Position numbers and translations under genes: made by a program. A stretch of 64,000 bases of DNA from Listeria cornellensis FSL F6-0969 (GTDB taxonomy: Bacteria; Bacillota; Bacilli; Lactobacillales; Listeriaceae). Below, in pieces: positions 48,549-58,007 of this stretch. How positions within the stretch are numbered: position 1 is the first letter of the stretch; each line of letters begins with the position of its first letter. A model generated the notes under the pieces. It was not told where the DNA came from and made no database searches. It worked only from the letters and a program-made list of their open reading frames with translations. The stretch spans positions 29,580 to 93,579 of the forward strand of contig NZ_AODE01000018.1 in NCBI RefSeq assembly GCF_000525855.1. The letters run 5' to 3'.

Positions 48549-49395
48549 GGTAAATAAGGGAGACCATTTAACAACAGAAATGTTCGAACAACTGAAAAAA
48601 GTCGAATTAAGCATTTTACTCGATGTCGCGAGGCTTTGCGAAAAGCACAACCTGACTTACTATCTTATCGGCGGCACGCTACTAGGCGCAATCAGACATG
48701 ACGGTTTTATCCCATGGGACGACGATATCGACATCGCAATGCCACGCAAAGACTTCGAAGCATTCCAGAAAATTGCGAAAACAGAGCTACCTGAATCCTT
48801 GTTTTTACACTACGGAACAACCGACCCAGAATATTATCTCCCAATCATCAAAATTAAGAAAAATGGCACGATATTCGAGGAAGAAAGCGCATCGCCAAAC
48901 ATCAAACATAAAGGTATTTTCATCGACATTTTTCCACTCGACAACGCCAAAAAGAATGCCGGATTCCTTTTTCACACGAAAGGACGCATCTTGAAGCAAA
49001 TCAGAAGCCTGCTATTTCTAAAAATCAACGAAGAAACGACATTGCATAATATTGCACCTTGGAAAAAAGCCCTACTTAAACTCACGAAACTAGTCCCAAC
49101 TAGCGCCTTTTTCCGATTGCTGACAAACTATATGCAGAGCAACAATGACGACAACGCCCCATTCTACGTCAACTATGGCAGCCAATACGGCTACAAAAAA
49201 CAAACGATGCTAAAAACAATGTACGACCCAATCGCGACAACCGAGTTTGAAGGTTACACATTCCAAATTCCAGGCAAAACCGAGCAACTTTTAGAACGCA
49301 TCTATGGAAAAAACTACATGGACCTGCCGCCCGTCGAAAAACGTATCACACACAAACCAAAACGAATCCAATTGAAAGAGGAGATTATATCATGA
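48538..49395 (+). CDS. LicD-family phosphotransferase
   Basis: 285 residues. LIGGTLLGAIRHDGFIPWDD plus DIDIAMPR is the LicD nucleotidyltransferase-like core (metal-binding WDDDID). LicD enzymes attach phosphocholine, phosphoglycerol or similar to glycans. The TagD-like enzyme next to it makes CDP-glycerol, so transfer of glycerol phosphate is the best guess. The gene starts within the end of the BY-kinase gene (11-bp overlap) and overlaps the next start by four bases. Confidence 0.9.
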   Translation: MPTKVNKGDHLTTEMFEQLKKVELSILLDVARLCEKHNLTYYLIGGTLLGAIRHDGFIPWDDDIDIAMPRKDFEAFQKIAKTELPESLFLHYGTTDPEYYLPIIKIKKNGTIFEEESASPNIKHKGIFIDIFPLDNAKKNAGFLFHTKGRILKQIRSLLFLKINEETTLHNIAPWKKALLKLTKLVPTSAFFRLLTNYMQSNNDDNAPFYVNYGSQYGYKKQTMLKTMYDPIATTEFEGYTFQIPGKTEQLLERIYGKNYMDLPPVEKRITHKPKRIQLKEEIIS

Positions 49396-49835
49396 AAAAA
49401 TATAGCGTAGGCCTTACTACAGGCGTGTTTGATCTATTCCATGTTGGCCATTTAAACATCTTAAAAAACGCCAAAGCCCAATGTGACATCCTAATCGTTG
49501 GCGTGAGTACAGACGAGTTCGTTCAAGCTTACAAACATAAGACGCCGGTTATCCCGTTTGCCGATCGTAAAGCGATTGTTGAAGCACTGCAATACGTGGA
49601 TCTAGTCGTTCCCCAAACGAGTCACGAAAGCAAACTGAACATGATTGACAACCACAATATCGACGTGATGTTCCACGGTAGCGATTGGAAAGGCAGCCCA
49701 ACATTCAACAAACTAGAAGCAGAATTCAAGCGTCGCGCCGTTGAAGTAGTTTACTTCGATTACACAGCAGGCGTATCCTCCACAAAGCTTGTCGAAACGA
49801 TCCAACAAGAAACGAGTCTAGTCGCCGGAGCCTGA
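49392..49835 (+). CDS. tagD: Glycerol-3-phosphate cytidylyltransferase-like (TagD family)
   Basis: 147 residues. The HxGH motif is in TTGVFDLFHVGHLNILKNAK, followed by VGVSTDEFVQAYKHK, and GVSSTKLVE (family GISTT-type motif) ends the fold. It makes CDP-glycerol from glycerol-3-P and CTP, or a related CDP-polyol. Beside LicD, it suggests a glycerol-phosphate decoration on the polysaccharide. The 99-bp gap to the next gene carries EPS promoter module 3. Confidence 0.93.
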   Translation: MKKYSVGLTTGVFDLFHVGHLNILKNAKAQCDILIVGVSTDEFVQAYKHKTPVIPFADRKAIVEALQYVDLVVPQTSHESKLNMIDNHNIDVMFHGSDWKGSPTFNKLEAEFKRRAVEVVYFDYTAGVSSTKLVETIQQETSLVAGA

Positions 49836-49858
49836 ATTTCCGAACATTTGACAAAATC

Positions 49859-49907
49859 CATCAAATATCTGGAAAATCCCTGTTTTCAAGCCATTTCCTG
49901 ATAAACT
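49859..49907 (+). promoter_or_regulatory. EPS promoter module 3
   Basis: CATCAAATATCTGGAA at 49859-49874 and extended -10 TGATAAACT at 49899-49907. TTGACAAAA lies 11 bases upstream. Drives the flippase gene starting at 49935. Confidence 0.65.
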
Positions 49908-49934
49908 TAAGGTAACAAATAAAAGAAAGGACGT

Positions 49935-51491
49935 GTGACCCGATTGGCAAAAACAAAAACAGCATTCGTTGCTAAAAACCTCCTCATTGGCAGCGGGACA
50001 CAAGTCATTTTCTTAATCTTAAGCTTCATCAACCGAACCGTATTCATCTACTTCTTAGGAAAAGAATACCTCGGACTCGACGCCTTGTTCACTAACATCT
50101 TGATGGTACTCTCCTTCGCAGAACTTGGCATCGGGAACGCCATCATTTTTAGTCTTTATAAAAGCATGGTAGACAAAAATAAAGCCCGAATCAAAGCCAT
50201 CATGGCACTCTACGCCAAAGCTTACCGCATCATCGGGCTCACCGTTTTCATCGCCGGATTACTGATCATGCCCTTCCTAAACCTATTCATTAAAAATCCG
50301 CCGAACATCCCAGAAAACATCTACATTATCTACTTCCTGTTCTTACTAAACACGGCGATCTCCTACATGTTTTCCTACAAAAAAGCAATCTTCTCCGCCG
50401 ACCAAAAAGAATATGTCATCAACGTGAGCCAACAAATTTTCTTCCTAGTCCAGTCCGTCGTGCAACTCACGTACCTATATATCACAAGAGACTATATCGG
50501 CTTCATCGTTATCCAAGTCGTCTGTACCTTCGGCCTCAACGTTTTCCTAGCCATCTACGCCAACAAGAAATACACCTACCTCCAAGGAAAAACGACAGAA
50601 AAACTCGAAAAAGCAGAAGTCAAAACTATTTTCCAAAACGTCAAAGCACTCGCGATGTACAAATTCGGCTCGATCATCATGAACGGCACGGACAGCATCA
50701 TCATCGCCGCTTTTCTCGGACTTAGCGTCGTCGGCATCTACTCCAACTACCTGCTCATCATCGCCGCAGTCGTAACCGTCCTATCCCGTGCACTAAACTC
50801 GATCACAGGAAGCATCGGGCATCTCAACAACTCAGACGATGACGCGAAGAAAGAACAAGTTTTCAAGCAGTTATTTTTCATCGTCGCGTGGATTTACTTC
50901 TTGCTTTCCATCATCCTGTTCAACGTGATCAACCCATTCATCACCCTATGGATCGGCGAAAGCTTCGTACTCGGAACTGGCACCGTGCTCGCCATCGTCG
51001 CCAGCTTCTACATCAACGGCATGCAGTTTCCAGGCTACACATACCGCACCACGATGGGACTCTTCCGCCAAGGTCGTTACGTCCCAATCGCGATGGCCGT
51101 CCTAAACATCATCTTATCCATCATCTTTGCCACACATTTCGGCTTAATCGGTGTTATCGTCGCAACCATCATCTCTAGACTCGTAACGACAACTCTGATT
51201 GACCCATATCTCGTCTATCGTTTCGGCTTCAAAAAGAAAGTCGGCAGCTACTTCAAAATGTATCTCGGTTACGCGGTCATCACCGCCATCGCTTTTGCCG
51301 CTTCAATCCCAGTCATGAACTGGATCTACCAAGGCACATGGCTCACACTCATCCTCGGCGCAGGAACACTTTTCATCCTACTAAACATCACCTACTTCGC
51401 GATTTTCTACAAGAAAGCCGAGTGCCAAGCCATTATCCGCCGCATCAAAAGCATCATTAAACGCAAAAAAACAAGCATCACACCAGAATAA
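49935..51491 (+). CDS. Wzx-type polysaccharide flippase
   Basis: 518 residues with about 14 helices of the MATE/MOP superfamily: FLILSFINRTVFIYFLG near the start, then FSYKKAIFSADQKEYVINVS and NGTDSIIIAAFLGLSVVG. It carries the lipid-linked repeat across the membrane. GTG 49935 is likely, behind AAAGGA; TTG 49944 is the alternative. It lies behind promoter module 3. Coding is C-rich, unlike the rest of the window. Confidence 0.88.
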   Translation: MTRLAKTKTAFVAKNLLIGSGTQVIFLILSFINRTVFIYFLGKEYLGLDALFTNILMVLSFAELGIGNAIIFSLYKSMVDKNKARIKAIMALYAKAYRIIGLTVFIAGLLIMPFLNLFIKNPPNIPENIYIIYFLFLLNTAISYMFSYKKAIFSADQKEYVINVSQQIFFLVQSVVQLTYLYITRDYIGFIVIQVVCTFGLNVFLAIYANKKYTYLQGKTTEKLEKAEVKTIFQNVKALAMYKFGSIIMNGTDSIIIAAFLGLSVVGIYSNYLLIIAAVVTVLSRALNSITGSIGHLNNSDDDAKKEQVFKQLFFIVAWIYFLLSIILFNVINPFITLWIGESFVLGTGTVLAIVASFYINGMQFPGYTYRTTMGLFRQGRYVPIAMAVLNIILSIIFATHFGLIGVIVATIISRLVTTTLIDPYLVYRFGFKKKVGSYFKMYLGYAVITAIAFAASIPVMNWIYQGTWLTLILGAGTLFILLNITYFAIFYKKAECQAIIRRIKSIIKRKKTSITPE

Positions 51492-51513
51492 AGAAGAGAG
51501 GAAGAATAGCCAA

Positions 51514-52555
51514 ATGAAAAAAAGTAATCATGATCGGCCCAGCATCCGTTTCAAAAGGCGGAATCGCCACAGTCATCGCCAACTTCGAAAAAACCTTCAC
51601 AAGCGAAAAAGTCAAGATCCATTACATTGCGAGTTGGAAAGAAGGCAGCCCGTTATTCAAAGTCTGGATGTTCCTGCAAGCCATCATGAAACTTTGCTAC
51701 TTGGCCATCACCCAAAAAATCGACATCGTGCACATCCACACCTCTCAAAAAGGCAGTCTCTACCGCAAAATGATCTTCATCAACATCGCCAAATTTTTCA
51801 GAGCTAAGGTCATGCTTCACATGCACGGCTCAAGGTTCGGCATTTTCTACGACAACCAACCAAGCTTCCTACAAAAAATCATCGTGAACCATCTGAACCG
51901 CCTCGATCACATCATTGTTCTAAGCGAGGCCTGGAAAACGTACTACGAAAATCTGTGTGACACACCCGTTACCGTCATGGAAAACGCGGTGGAAGTCCCA
52001 CATAACAATCCATATAACAACACCAGCAAAACCATCGTCACATTCGGCAACGTCAGCCAAGAAAAAGGCAGTTACGACCTACTTCGCGCGATTCAATCAC
52101 TCGGTGCCGATTACCAAGAATACGAATTCATCTTCTACGGCATCGGCGACATTTCTAACGCAGAAGCCGAAATCAAACAAAACCAACTAACCAACGTCAC
52201 GCTCGGTGGCTGGGTCGAAAGTAAGCAAAAACAAACCATTCTAGATAGCGCACTACTACACATTTTACCATCCTACCACGAAGCACTCCCAATGGCCATT
52301 CTCGAAACGATGGCACACGGTATCCCGAATATCAGCACCAACGTCGGCGGTATCCCACAAATCATCAACAACCAACAAAACGGTCTTCTCATCGAACCCG
52401 GCGATGTCCAGGAACTACACGACGCCATCGCAGACCTACTCGACAACCAAGAAACCCGCCAACAAATGAGCCTAAAAGCCCACCAAGCCGTCCAGTCCCA
52501 ATTTTCAATGGATGCTTGTAATACGAAGTGGGAACAACTATACCAATCAATCTAA
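51514..52555 (+). pseudogene. GT4 glycosyltransferase, frameshifted at A7 just after the start
   Basis: About 346 residues. ATG 51514 follows GAGAGGAAG. The frame only matches after A7 51517-51523 is shortened by one, giving MKKVIMIGPASVSKGGIA, the GT4 N-terminus. The longer open frame starts seven bases later without an RBS. It holds TIVTFGNVSQEKGSYDLLRA and HEALPMAILETMAHGIP, the ExxxxxxxE sugar-nucleotide site. It adds a sugar to the repeat unit in the EPS locus. Confidence 0.88.
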
Positions 52556-52577
52556 AAATAATGAAGGAGTGTGAAAC

Positions 52578-53825
52578 ATGGTTGCTTTCTTAATCGCCCT
52601 ACTACTATCTTTATTCGCAAGTCTTATCCAACAAGTCATCCCACAAGTTGACGCCGTGGATAAAATTATTGCTTTAATCTTCGCCGTTAGCGCGATGGCC
52701 AAACTGACCTATCTCGAGACAAAGAAGCGTTTCACACTCCGCCCAAGCGACATCGGACTATTCGCCATCAGCATCATTTTCATCATCTATTGTTTCATCC
52801 CAAACGCATTCCACCAACCAAGCAACACCATATTCCTCCAAGTCTACTCGATGTTCTCCATTCTAAAATTCGTCATCGTCTTTTGGAGCGGCCTGTTCCT
52901 CTTCCGTCACACAAAATTCCAAACAAGTACGCTGTTTTTCAGAAGAATGTCAACTACTCTCACTACGATTTTCCTGATTATCGGCGTTCTCAACATCCCG
53001 TTACACTTCCTAGCACCATTCGACGTTCGTTTTGGTATTGAAACTGTATCCTTTGGTTTCCGCCACCCAGCCCAATTCGCGGCAACGATCATCGTCATCA
53101 CGATCATCCACATCTTCATCACCTGGTCAGAAAAAGGAAAAATGCCATATTACATCCTTTTTGCAAACTTCATCCTCGTTTTCTTAGCAGGAAGAACAAC
53201 ATCGATTGGATTCTACCTTTGTTTGATACTACTGATTCTCATTTTCCCATATATCAAGCGAATCCCAATCTACGTATACGCACTAATCGGCGGTGTTTTC
53301 TACTGGTTAGGAAGCGACCGTATCAGCAATCAATTCCTAGGAACAGACGGAGAGGCACGTGGCGTATTACTCGACACAAGTTTCACGATTGCAAGCGAAC
53401 ACGCTCCGTTCGGTGCAGGACTCGGGATGTTTGGCTCTAACGCCTCACGCTTGAACTACTCGCCGCTTTACGAACAATACGGCATTTCACGGGTCTGGGG
53501 ACTCACCCAAGAAAATCCTAACTTTGTCACCGACTCCTACTGGGCAATGATTATCGGCGAACTGGGCTATCTAGGTATGTTTTTCATCCTCGTGATTATC
53601 GGCTACGTTTTCTGGTTACTGTACAAAGAAATCGTCGGTAGCACCTACCAAATCAAGTTTCTGATTTTCCTACCACTCATATACGCCCTATTCACAAGCC
53701 CAATCGACACCGTTTTAGTATCCAACACAAGTATCTTCCTCGTACTCGCAACAATCTACATGGTTGCTTTAAATAACGAATACCGCAGTCAAAAACAAGA
53801 CACAAATCCCGCAGAGCAAAAATAA
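52578..53825 (+). CDS. Wzy-type O-antigen/EPS polymerase
   Basis: 415 residues, about 11 helices. A large loop between VFYWLGSDRISNQFLGTDGE and NFVTDSYWAMIIGELGYLG matches the Wzy/ligase family pattern, with the Arg and Asp residues usual in such loops. It joins repeat units into a polymer on the outer face of the membrane. It lies between the GT4 gene and the epimerase gene, with AAGGAGTG ahead of its ATG. Confidence 0.85.
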   Translation: MVAFLIALLLSLFASLIQQVIPQVDAVDKIIALIFAVSAMAKLTYLETKKRFTLRPSDIGLFAISIIFIIYCFIPNAFHQPSNTIFLQVYSMFSILKFVIVFWSGLFLFRHTKFQTSTLFFRRMSTTLTTIFLIIGVLNIPLHFLAPFDVRFGIETVSFGFRHPAQFAATIIVITIIHIFITWSEKGKMPYYILFANFILVFLAGRTTSIGFYLCLILLILIFPYIKRIPIYVYALIGGVFYWLGSDRISNQFLGTDGEARGVLLDTSFTIASEHAPFGAGLGMFGSNASRLNYSPLYEQYGISRVWGLTQENPNFVTDSYWAMIIGELGYLGMFFILVIIGYVFWLLYKEIVGSTYQIKFLIFLPLIYALFTSPIDTVLVSNTSIFLVLATIYMVALNNEYRSQKQDTNPAEQK

Positions 53826-53845
53826 AAATTCAGGAGGCAAAAACA

Positions 53846-54805
53846 ATGGAAAAAACAATTTTAGTAACAGGTGGCGCAGGTTTTATCGGATCACATCTTT
53901 GTGAAATGTATATTGCAGAAGGTTATAACGTTGTCTGTATCGATAACTTAGTGTCAGGAAATATGAATAATCTAGCCGACATTAGTAAGCACCCATCCTT
54001 CACGTTTGTACAAGGTGACATCCGCGATCGCGAGCTGATGATGCAACTATTCGAAACACACAGACCAAACCTTATCAACCACCACGCTGCCCAAAAATCC
54101 GTTGCTTATTCCGTCGAAAACCCGAGCTACGACCTAGACGTGAATCTTGTCGGCCTGATGACGATTTTAGACTGCGTGAAAGCTTATCCCATCGAGAATT
54201 TCATCTATGTATCTTCTGGTGGCGCGCTAAGCAAGAAAATTGAAGGCAACGAGAAATCAGCGGAAACAGATACACCGCAACTTATTTCCCCATACGCATT
54301 AACGAAATTTACCGGTGAAAAATATATCGAAATGTATGCCGCACAATATGGCTATGACTTCACGGTTGTACGCTATGCCAACATTTACGGGCCGAGACAA
54401 GTTCCAGACGGCGAATGTGGCGTTATCCCGATTTTCCTAAACAACATCTTGGCCGAAAAACCATCTGTATTGATGACGTATCCAGACATGCCAAACGGCT
54501 GTACGCGCGATTATGTGTATGTAGCAGACGTTGTTGAAATCAATAAACTAGCAAGCGAAAAACCAGCAAACACGGTTGTAAATGTAGGAACTGGCGAAGA
54601 AATAGCGATTTTGGATATTTACAAAGAAATCCTGACCGTTTTCGAGAAAGACGTAGCGATTTTCATGGAAGCACCGCGAGCTGGCGATGTGAGACGTTCG
54701 GTTTTAGACGCCAAGCGCGCAGCAGATTTACTAGGCTGGAAGAGCGAAGTTGCGTTACATGAAGGTTTAACGAAGCTCAGAGCACATTTGGAAGTTAAGA
54801 AATAG
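53846..54805 (+). CDS. UDP-sugar epimerase (GalE-like SDR)
   Basis: 319 residues. The NAD loop is VTGGAGFIGSHLCE and the catalytic site is SPYALTKFTGEKY (YxxxK) with SSGGALSKK before it. RYANIYGPRQVPDGECGVIP, DYVYVADVV and VNVGTGEEI follow. It probably interconverts UDP-GlcNAc/UDP-GalNAc or UDP-Glc/UDP-Gal to supply the EPS. AGGAGG precedes the ATG. Confidence 0.92.
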   Translation: MEKTILVTGGAGFIGSHLCEMYIAEGYNVVCIDNLVSGNMNNLADISKHPSFTFVQGDIRDRELMMQLFETHRPNLINHHAAQKSVAYSVENPSYDLDVNLVGLMTILDCVKAYPIENFIYVSSGGALSKKIEGNEKSAETDTPQLISPYALTKFTGEKYIEMYAAQYGYDFTVVRYANIYGPRQVPDGECGVIPIFLNNILAEKPSVLMTYPDMPNGCTRDYVYVADVVEINKLASEKPANTVVNVGTGEEIAILDIYKEILTVFEKDVAIFMEAPRAGDVRRSVLDAKRAADLLGWKSEVALHEGLTKLRAHLEVKK

Positions 54806-54814
54806 GAGGGCATC

Positions 54815-55039
54815 ATGGAAAATAGAGAATTAGTAGAGCTACTAGATGAATATTTCCTATCGACAAAAGAGGCGATTGAGTACCTCGAAATATCCCGCCA
54901 ATGCTTCTTTTCCCTAGTGTCCCGGGGAAAAATCAATAAGATTAAAAAAGGTTCCGTTGTGCTGTATTATCGACATGAGATCGAGAATCGGAAAGTAGAC
55001 GCAGAGTTTTTGCGGAAGAAGTATAATTATACAGTTTGA
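54815..55039 (+). CDS. Small HTH (excisionase/MerR-type) DNA-binding protein
   Basis: 74 residues. STKEAIEYLEISRQCFFSLV forms an excisionase-like winged HTH, with a short wing SVVLYYRHEIENR. No enzymatic part. It lies 9 bases after the epimerase gene behind AGGAGGGC and ends the EPS locus, so it is a candidate regulator of the three EPS promoter modules. That link is a guess. A terminator follows. Confidence 0.75.
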   Translation: MENRELVELLDEYFLSTKEAIEYLEISRQCFFSLVSRGKINKIKKGSVVLYYRHEIENRKVDAEFLRKKYNYTV

Positions 55040-55051
55040 TACAGAAAAGAG

Positions 55052-55092
55052 AACCTCGGAATCCACGTGTTGGGTTTGGAGGTTTTTTTTTT
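55052..55092 (+). terminator. Terminator of the EPS locus
   Basis: AACCTCGGAATCCA pairs with TGGGTTTGGAGGTT around CGTGT, then T10. Confidence 0.75.
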
Positions 55093-55280
55093 CGTGAAAA
55101 TAAGCCATTAGCCTCTTCACTATGTAGTTATTATTATCTGGCGAAAACACGATTGTTGATTTAATAACATTTTCGTGTGGCAAGCTTTTTTTGAAAGTTC
55201 GTTCGAATAGCCTATTTTTGATGGGAGTCAGATTTTTGGTTAGAAAAAAAAGCTTATCTTGTGCCATAATGAGAGTGTAG

Positions 55281-55296
55281 ATACAATATATAGTGT
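55281..55296 (+). promoter_or_regulatory. NrdR box upstream of nrdDG
   Basis: ATACAATATATAGTGT matches 15 of the 16 positions of the NrdR box consensus acaCwAtATaTwGtgt. It lies 20 bases before nrdD. A possible second box at 55247-55262 is a poor match (9 of 16). The nrdR gene itself is not in the window. Confidence 0.7.
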
Positions 55297-55315
55297 TTGA
55301 AGGGAAGCGGAATAC

Positions 55316-57466
55316 ATGTATGTAGAAAAAGATGCCGAACAATTAGTTATCAAAAGGGACGGGCGGAAGGTCGGATTTGACCTTATTAAGATTCGGAATG
55401 CAGTGCAGGCTTCGATGGTGGGTTGTGGCGTGGATGATGCGGCTTATTTGGAGCGAGTTTTAGTTGATATTGTGAAAAGTTTACCAAACGATGCGGCGGT
55501 GACAATCGATGAGATTCAACATGTAGTCGAGAATCAGCTGATGAAATCTACATATCCGGATGTGGCGCGGGCTTATATTGAATATCGGCATGACCGGGAT
55601 TCGCAGCGGGCGAGCATGACGGACTTGACGACGAGCGTGCAGAAGTTGCTGGATAAGGATAAAACGGTGGTGAACGAGAACGCAAATAAGGACGCGACGG
55701 TTTTTAATACGCAGCGGGACTTGACGGCGGGCGCGGTGGCGAAAAGTTATGCGCTGAAATATATGTTGCCAAAACATGTGGCGAACGCTCATTTGAAGGG
55801 GGACATTCATTTTCACGATCTCGATTATAGTCCGTATCACGCGATGACGAATTGTTGTTTGATCGATATTGCGGGGATGCTGGCGAATGGTTTCACGATT
55901 GGGAATGCGAATGTGGAAAGCCCGAAGTCGATTCAGACGGCGACGGCTCAAATAGCGCAAATTATCGCGAATGTGGCGAGCTCGCAGTACGGTGGTTGTT
56001 CGGTGGATCGGATTGATGAGATTTTGGCGACGTATGCGAAACGGAATTATGAGAAACACGAGGAAGAGGCAGAAAAATGGGTTTTAGCAGAGCGGCGCGT
56101 GGAATTTGCGCGGGAACGGACGCGAAAAGATATTTATGACGCGATGCAAAGTTTGGAGTATGAGATTAATACGCTATACACGAGTAATGGTCAGACGCCG
56201 TTCGTGACGCTGGGCTTTGGGCTTGGCGAGGACTGGTTTGCGCGCGAGATTCAGATGGCGATTTTGAAGGTTCGGCTTGGTGGGATTGGGAAGGATAAGC
56301 AGACGGCGATTTTTCCGAAGTTGGTTTTCTCAATCAAACGGGGAACGAATTTGGAAGCGACGGACCCGAACTACGATATTAAGCAGTTGGCGCTGGAATG
56401 TTCGGCGAAACGGATGTATCCAGATGTGCTGAATTATGATTCGTTGGTGCGTTTGGCGGGGGATTTCAAAGTGCCGATGGGTTGCCGTTCGTTTTTACCA
56501 GCGTGGAAAGATGCGGATGGTGAATTTGTGAATGCGGGACGGAATAACTTGGGAGTTGTGACGCTAAATGTGCCGAGAATTGCGATTCAAAGTGGCGGTG
56601 ACAAGGAACGATTCTGGGAAATTTTCACGGAACGGATGCAGACGGTGAAGGACGCGTTACTTTTCAGGTTGGAGCGGGTTCGGGAAGCAAAACCGGAGAA
56701 TGCGCCGATTTTGTATAAGTACGGGGCATTTGGAAAACGGCTCGATGATGGGCAGGACGTGGATCAGCTTTTCAACAAGGAGCGGTCGACGATTTCAATC
56801 GGTTACATTGGCTTGTATGAGGCTGCAACAATGTTTTATGGTGGTGAATGGGAGGCAAATCCGGAAGCGAAGGAATTCACGCTAGACATTTTGAAAGAAT
56901 TGAAGGAATACGCGGATGCTTGGAAGGCGGAGTACGGCTATTGGTTCAGCGTGTACTCGACACCGAGTGAGAGTTTGACGGATCGTTTTAACCGTCTGGA
57001 CCGCGCTAAATACGGCGATATTAAAGATATTACCGACAAAGAATACTATCAAAATTCATTCCATTACGATGTCCGCAAAAAAGTGACGCCGTTTGAAAAA
57101 CTCGATTTTGAGATGGAATATCCCGAATATTGTTCGGGTGGTTTTATTCATTATTGTGAATATCCGAAGCTGACGCATAACCTGAAAGCTTTGGAAGCGG
57201 TTTGGGATTATGCCTATGATCGTGTTGCTTATTTGGGAACGAATACGCCGATTGATCGTTGTTATGAATGCGATTTTGAAGGGGAGTTTGCGCCGACTGC
57301 AGAAGGGTTTAAGTGCCCAGAATGCGGGAATACCAATCCTGAAACCGCGGATGTGGTGAAGCGGACGTGTGGGTATCTTGGAAATCCGATGAAACGGCCA
57401 ATGGTACACGGAAGACATGAAGAGATTACGCAACGGGTGAAGCATCTGGAGTCGCCAAATGAATAA
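55316..57466 (+). CDS. nrdD: NrdD, anaerobic (class III) ribonucleoside-triphosphate reductase
   Basis: 716 residues. The N-terminal ATP-cone (VIKRDGRKVGFDLIKIRNAV) is followed by the barrel with DIHFHDLDYSPY and the thiyl-type motif MTNCCLID, the zinc motif CYECDFEG and CPECGNT, and the glycyl-radical loop VKRTCGYLGNP. It makes dNTPs without oxygen, using formate or thioredoxin. NrdG, its activase, overlaps its 3' end. Upstream NrdR box. The long shadow frames inside are ignored. Confidence 0.97.
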   Translation: MYVEKDAEQLVIKRDGRKVGFDLIKIRNAVQASMVGCGVDDAAYLERVLVDIVKSLPNDAAVTIDEIQHVVENQLMKSTYPDVARAYIEYRHDRDSQRASMTDLTTSVQKLLDKDKTVVNENANKDATVFNTQRDLTAGAVAKSYALKYMLPKHVANAHLKGDIHFHDLDYSPYHAMTNCCLIDIAGMLANGFTIGNANVESPKSIQTATAQIAQIIANVASSQYGGCSVDRIDEILATYAKRNYEKHEEEAEKWVLAERRVEFARERTRKDIYDAMQSLEYEINTLYTSNGQTPFVTLGFGLGEDWFAREIQMAILKVRLGGIGKDKQTAIFPKLVFSIKRGTNLEATDPNYDIKQLALECSAKRMYPDVLNYDSLVRLAGDFKVPMGCRSFLPAWKDADGEFVNAGRNNLGVVTLNVPRIAIQSGGDKERFWEIFTERMQTVKDALLFRLERVREAKPENAPILYKYGAFGKRLDDGQDVDQLFNKERSTISIGYIGLYEAATMFYGGEWEANPEAKEFTLDILKELKEYADAWKAEYGYWFSVYSTPSESLTDRFNRLDRAKYGDIKDITDKEYYQNSFHYDVRKKVTPFEKLDFEMEYPEYCSGGFIHYCEYPKLTHNLKALEAVWDYAYDRVAYLGTNTPIDRCYECDFEGEFAPTAEGFKCPECGNTNPETADVVKRTCGYLGNPMKRPMVHGRHEEITQRVKHLESPNE

Positions 57467-58004
57467 TCCAAAACCGCAAGAATGGCGTGCGGATGAGCTT
57501 TCGGCGAACTATATCGCCGACTATAAACCGTTTAATTTTGTCGATGGGGAAGGCGTGCGTTGTAGTTTATATGTATCCGGTTGTCCATTTCATTGTGAAG
57601 GATGCTACAATAAGGCGGCGCAGTCGTTTCGTTATGGCACGCCGTACTCGGAGGCATTGGAAGATCGGATTATCGCGGATTTATGGCATGAAAGTGTGCA
57701 AGGATTGACGCTACTTGGCGGGGAGCCATTTTTGAATACGGGTGTCTGTTTGCCGCTCGTGAAACGGATTCGGACTTTGTTTGGTGATGCGAAGGATATT
57801 TGGTCGTGGACGGGTTATACGTGGGAAGAATTGATGCAGGAAACGCCGGATAAATTGGAGCTACTTGCCCATGTAGATGTCCTTGTTGATGGACGATTTG
57901 AGCAGGATTTATTCGATGCAAAATTAGCATTTCGTGGCTCGAGTAATCAGCGAATCATTGACGTAAAAGCATCTCTTGAAACACAACAAATCATCTTAAA
58001 ATAA
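57459..58004 (+). CDS. nrdG: NrdG, anaerobic RNR-activating radical SAM enzyme
   Basis: 181 residues. The cluster motif is GCPFHCEGCYN (CxxxCxxC) and the SAM loop is TLLGGEPF. It installs the glycyl radical on NrdD. It overlaps nrdD by 8 bases, so translation is coupled. A terminator follows. Confidence 0.97.
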   Translation: MNNPKPQEWRADELSANYIADYKPFNFVDGEGVRCSLYVSGCPFHCEGCYNKAAQSFRYGTPYSEALEDRIIADLWHESVQGLTLLGGEPFLNTGVCLPLVKRIRTLFGDAKDIWSWTGYTWEELMQETPDKLELLAHVDVLVDGRFEQDLFDAKLAFRGSSNQRIIDVKASLETQQIILK

Positions 58005-58007
58005 CAA

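Noticed and set aside
54914..55342. 142-residue minus-strand frame between the EPS locus and nrdD
   Set aside because: It overlaps the HTH gene, the terminator and the NrdR box, with low-complexity translation and no RBS.
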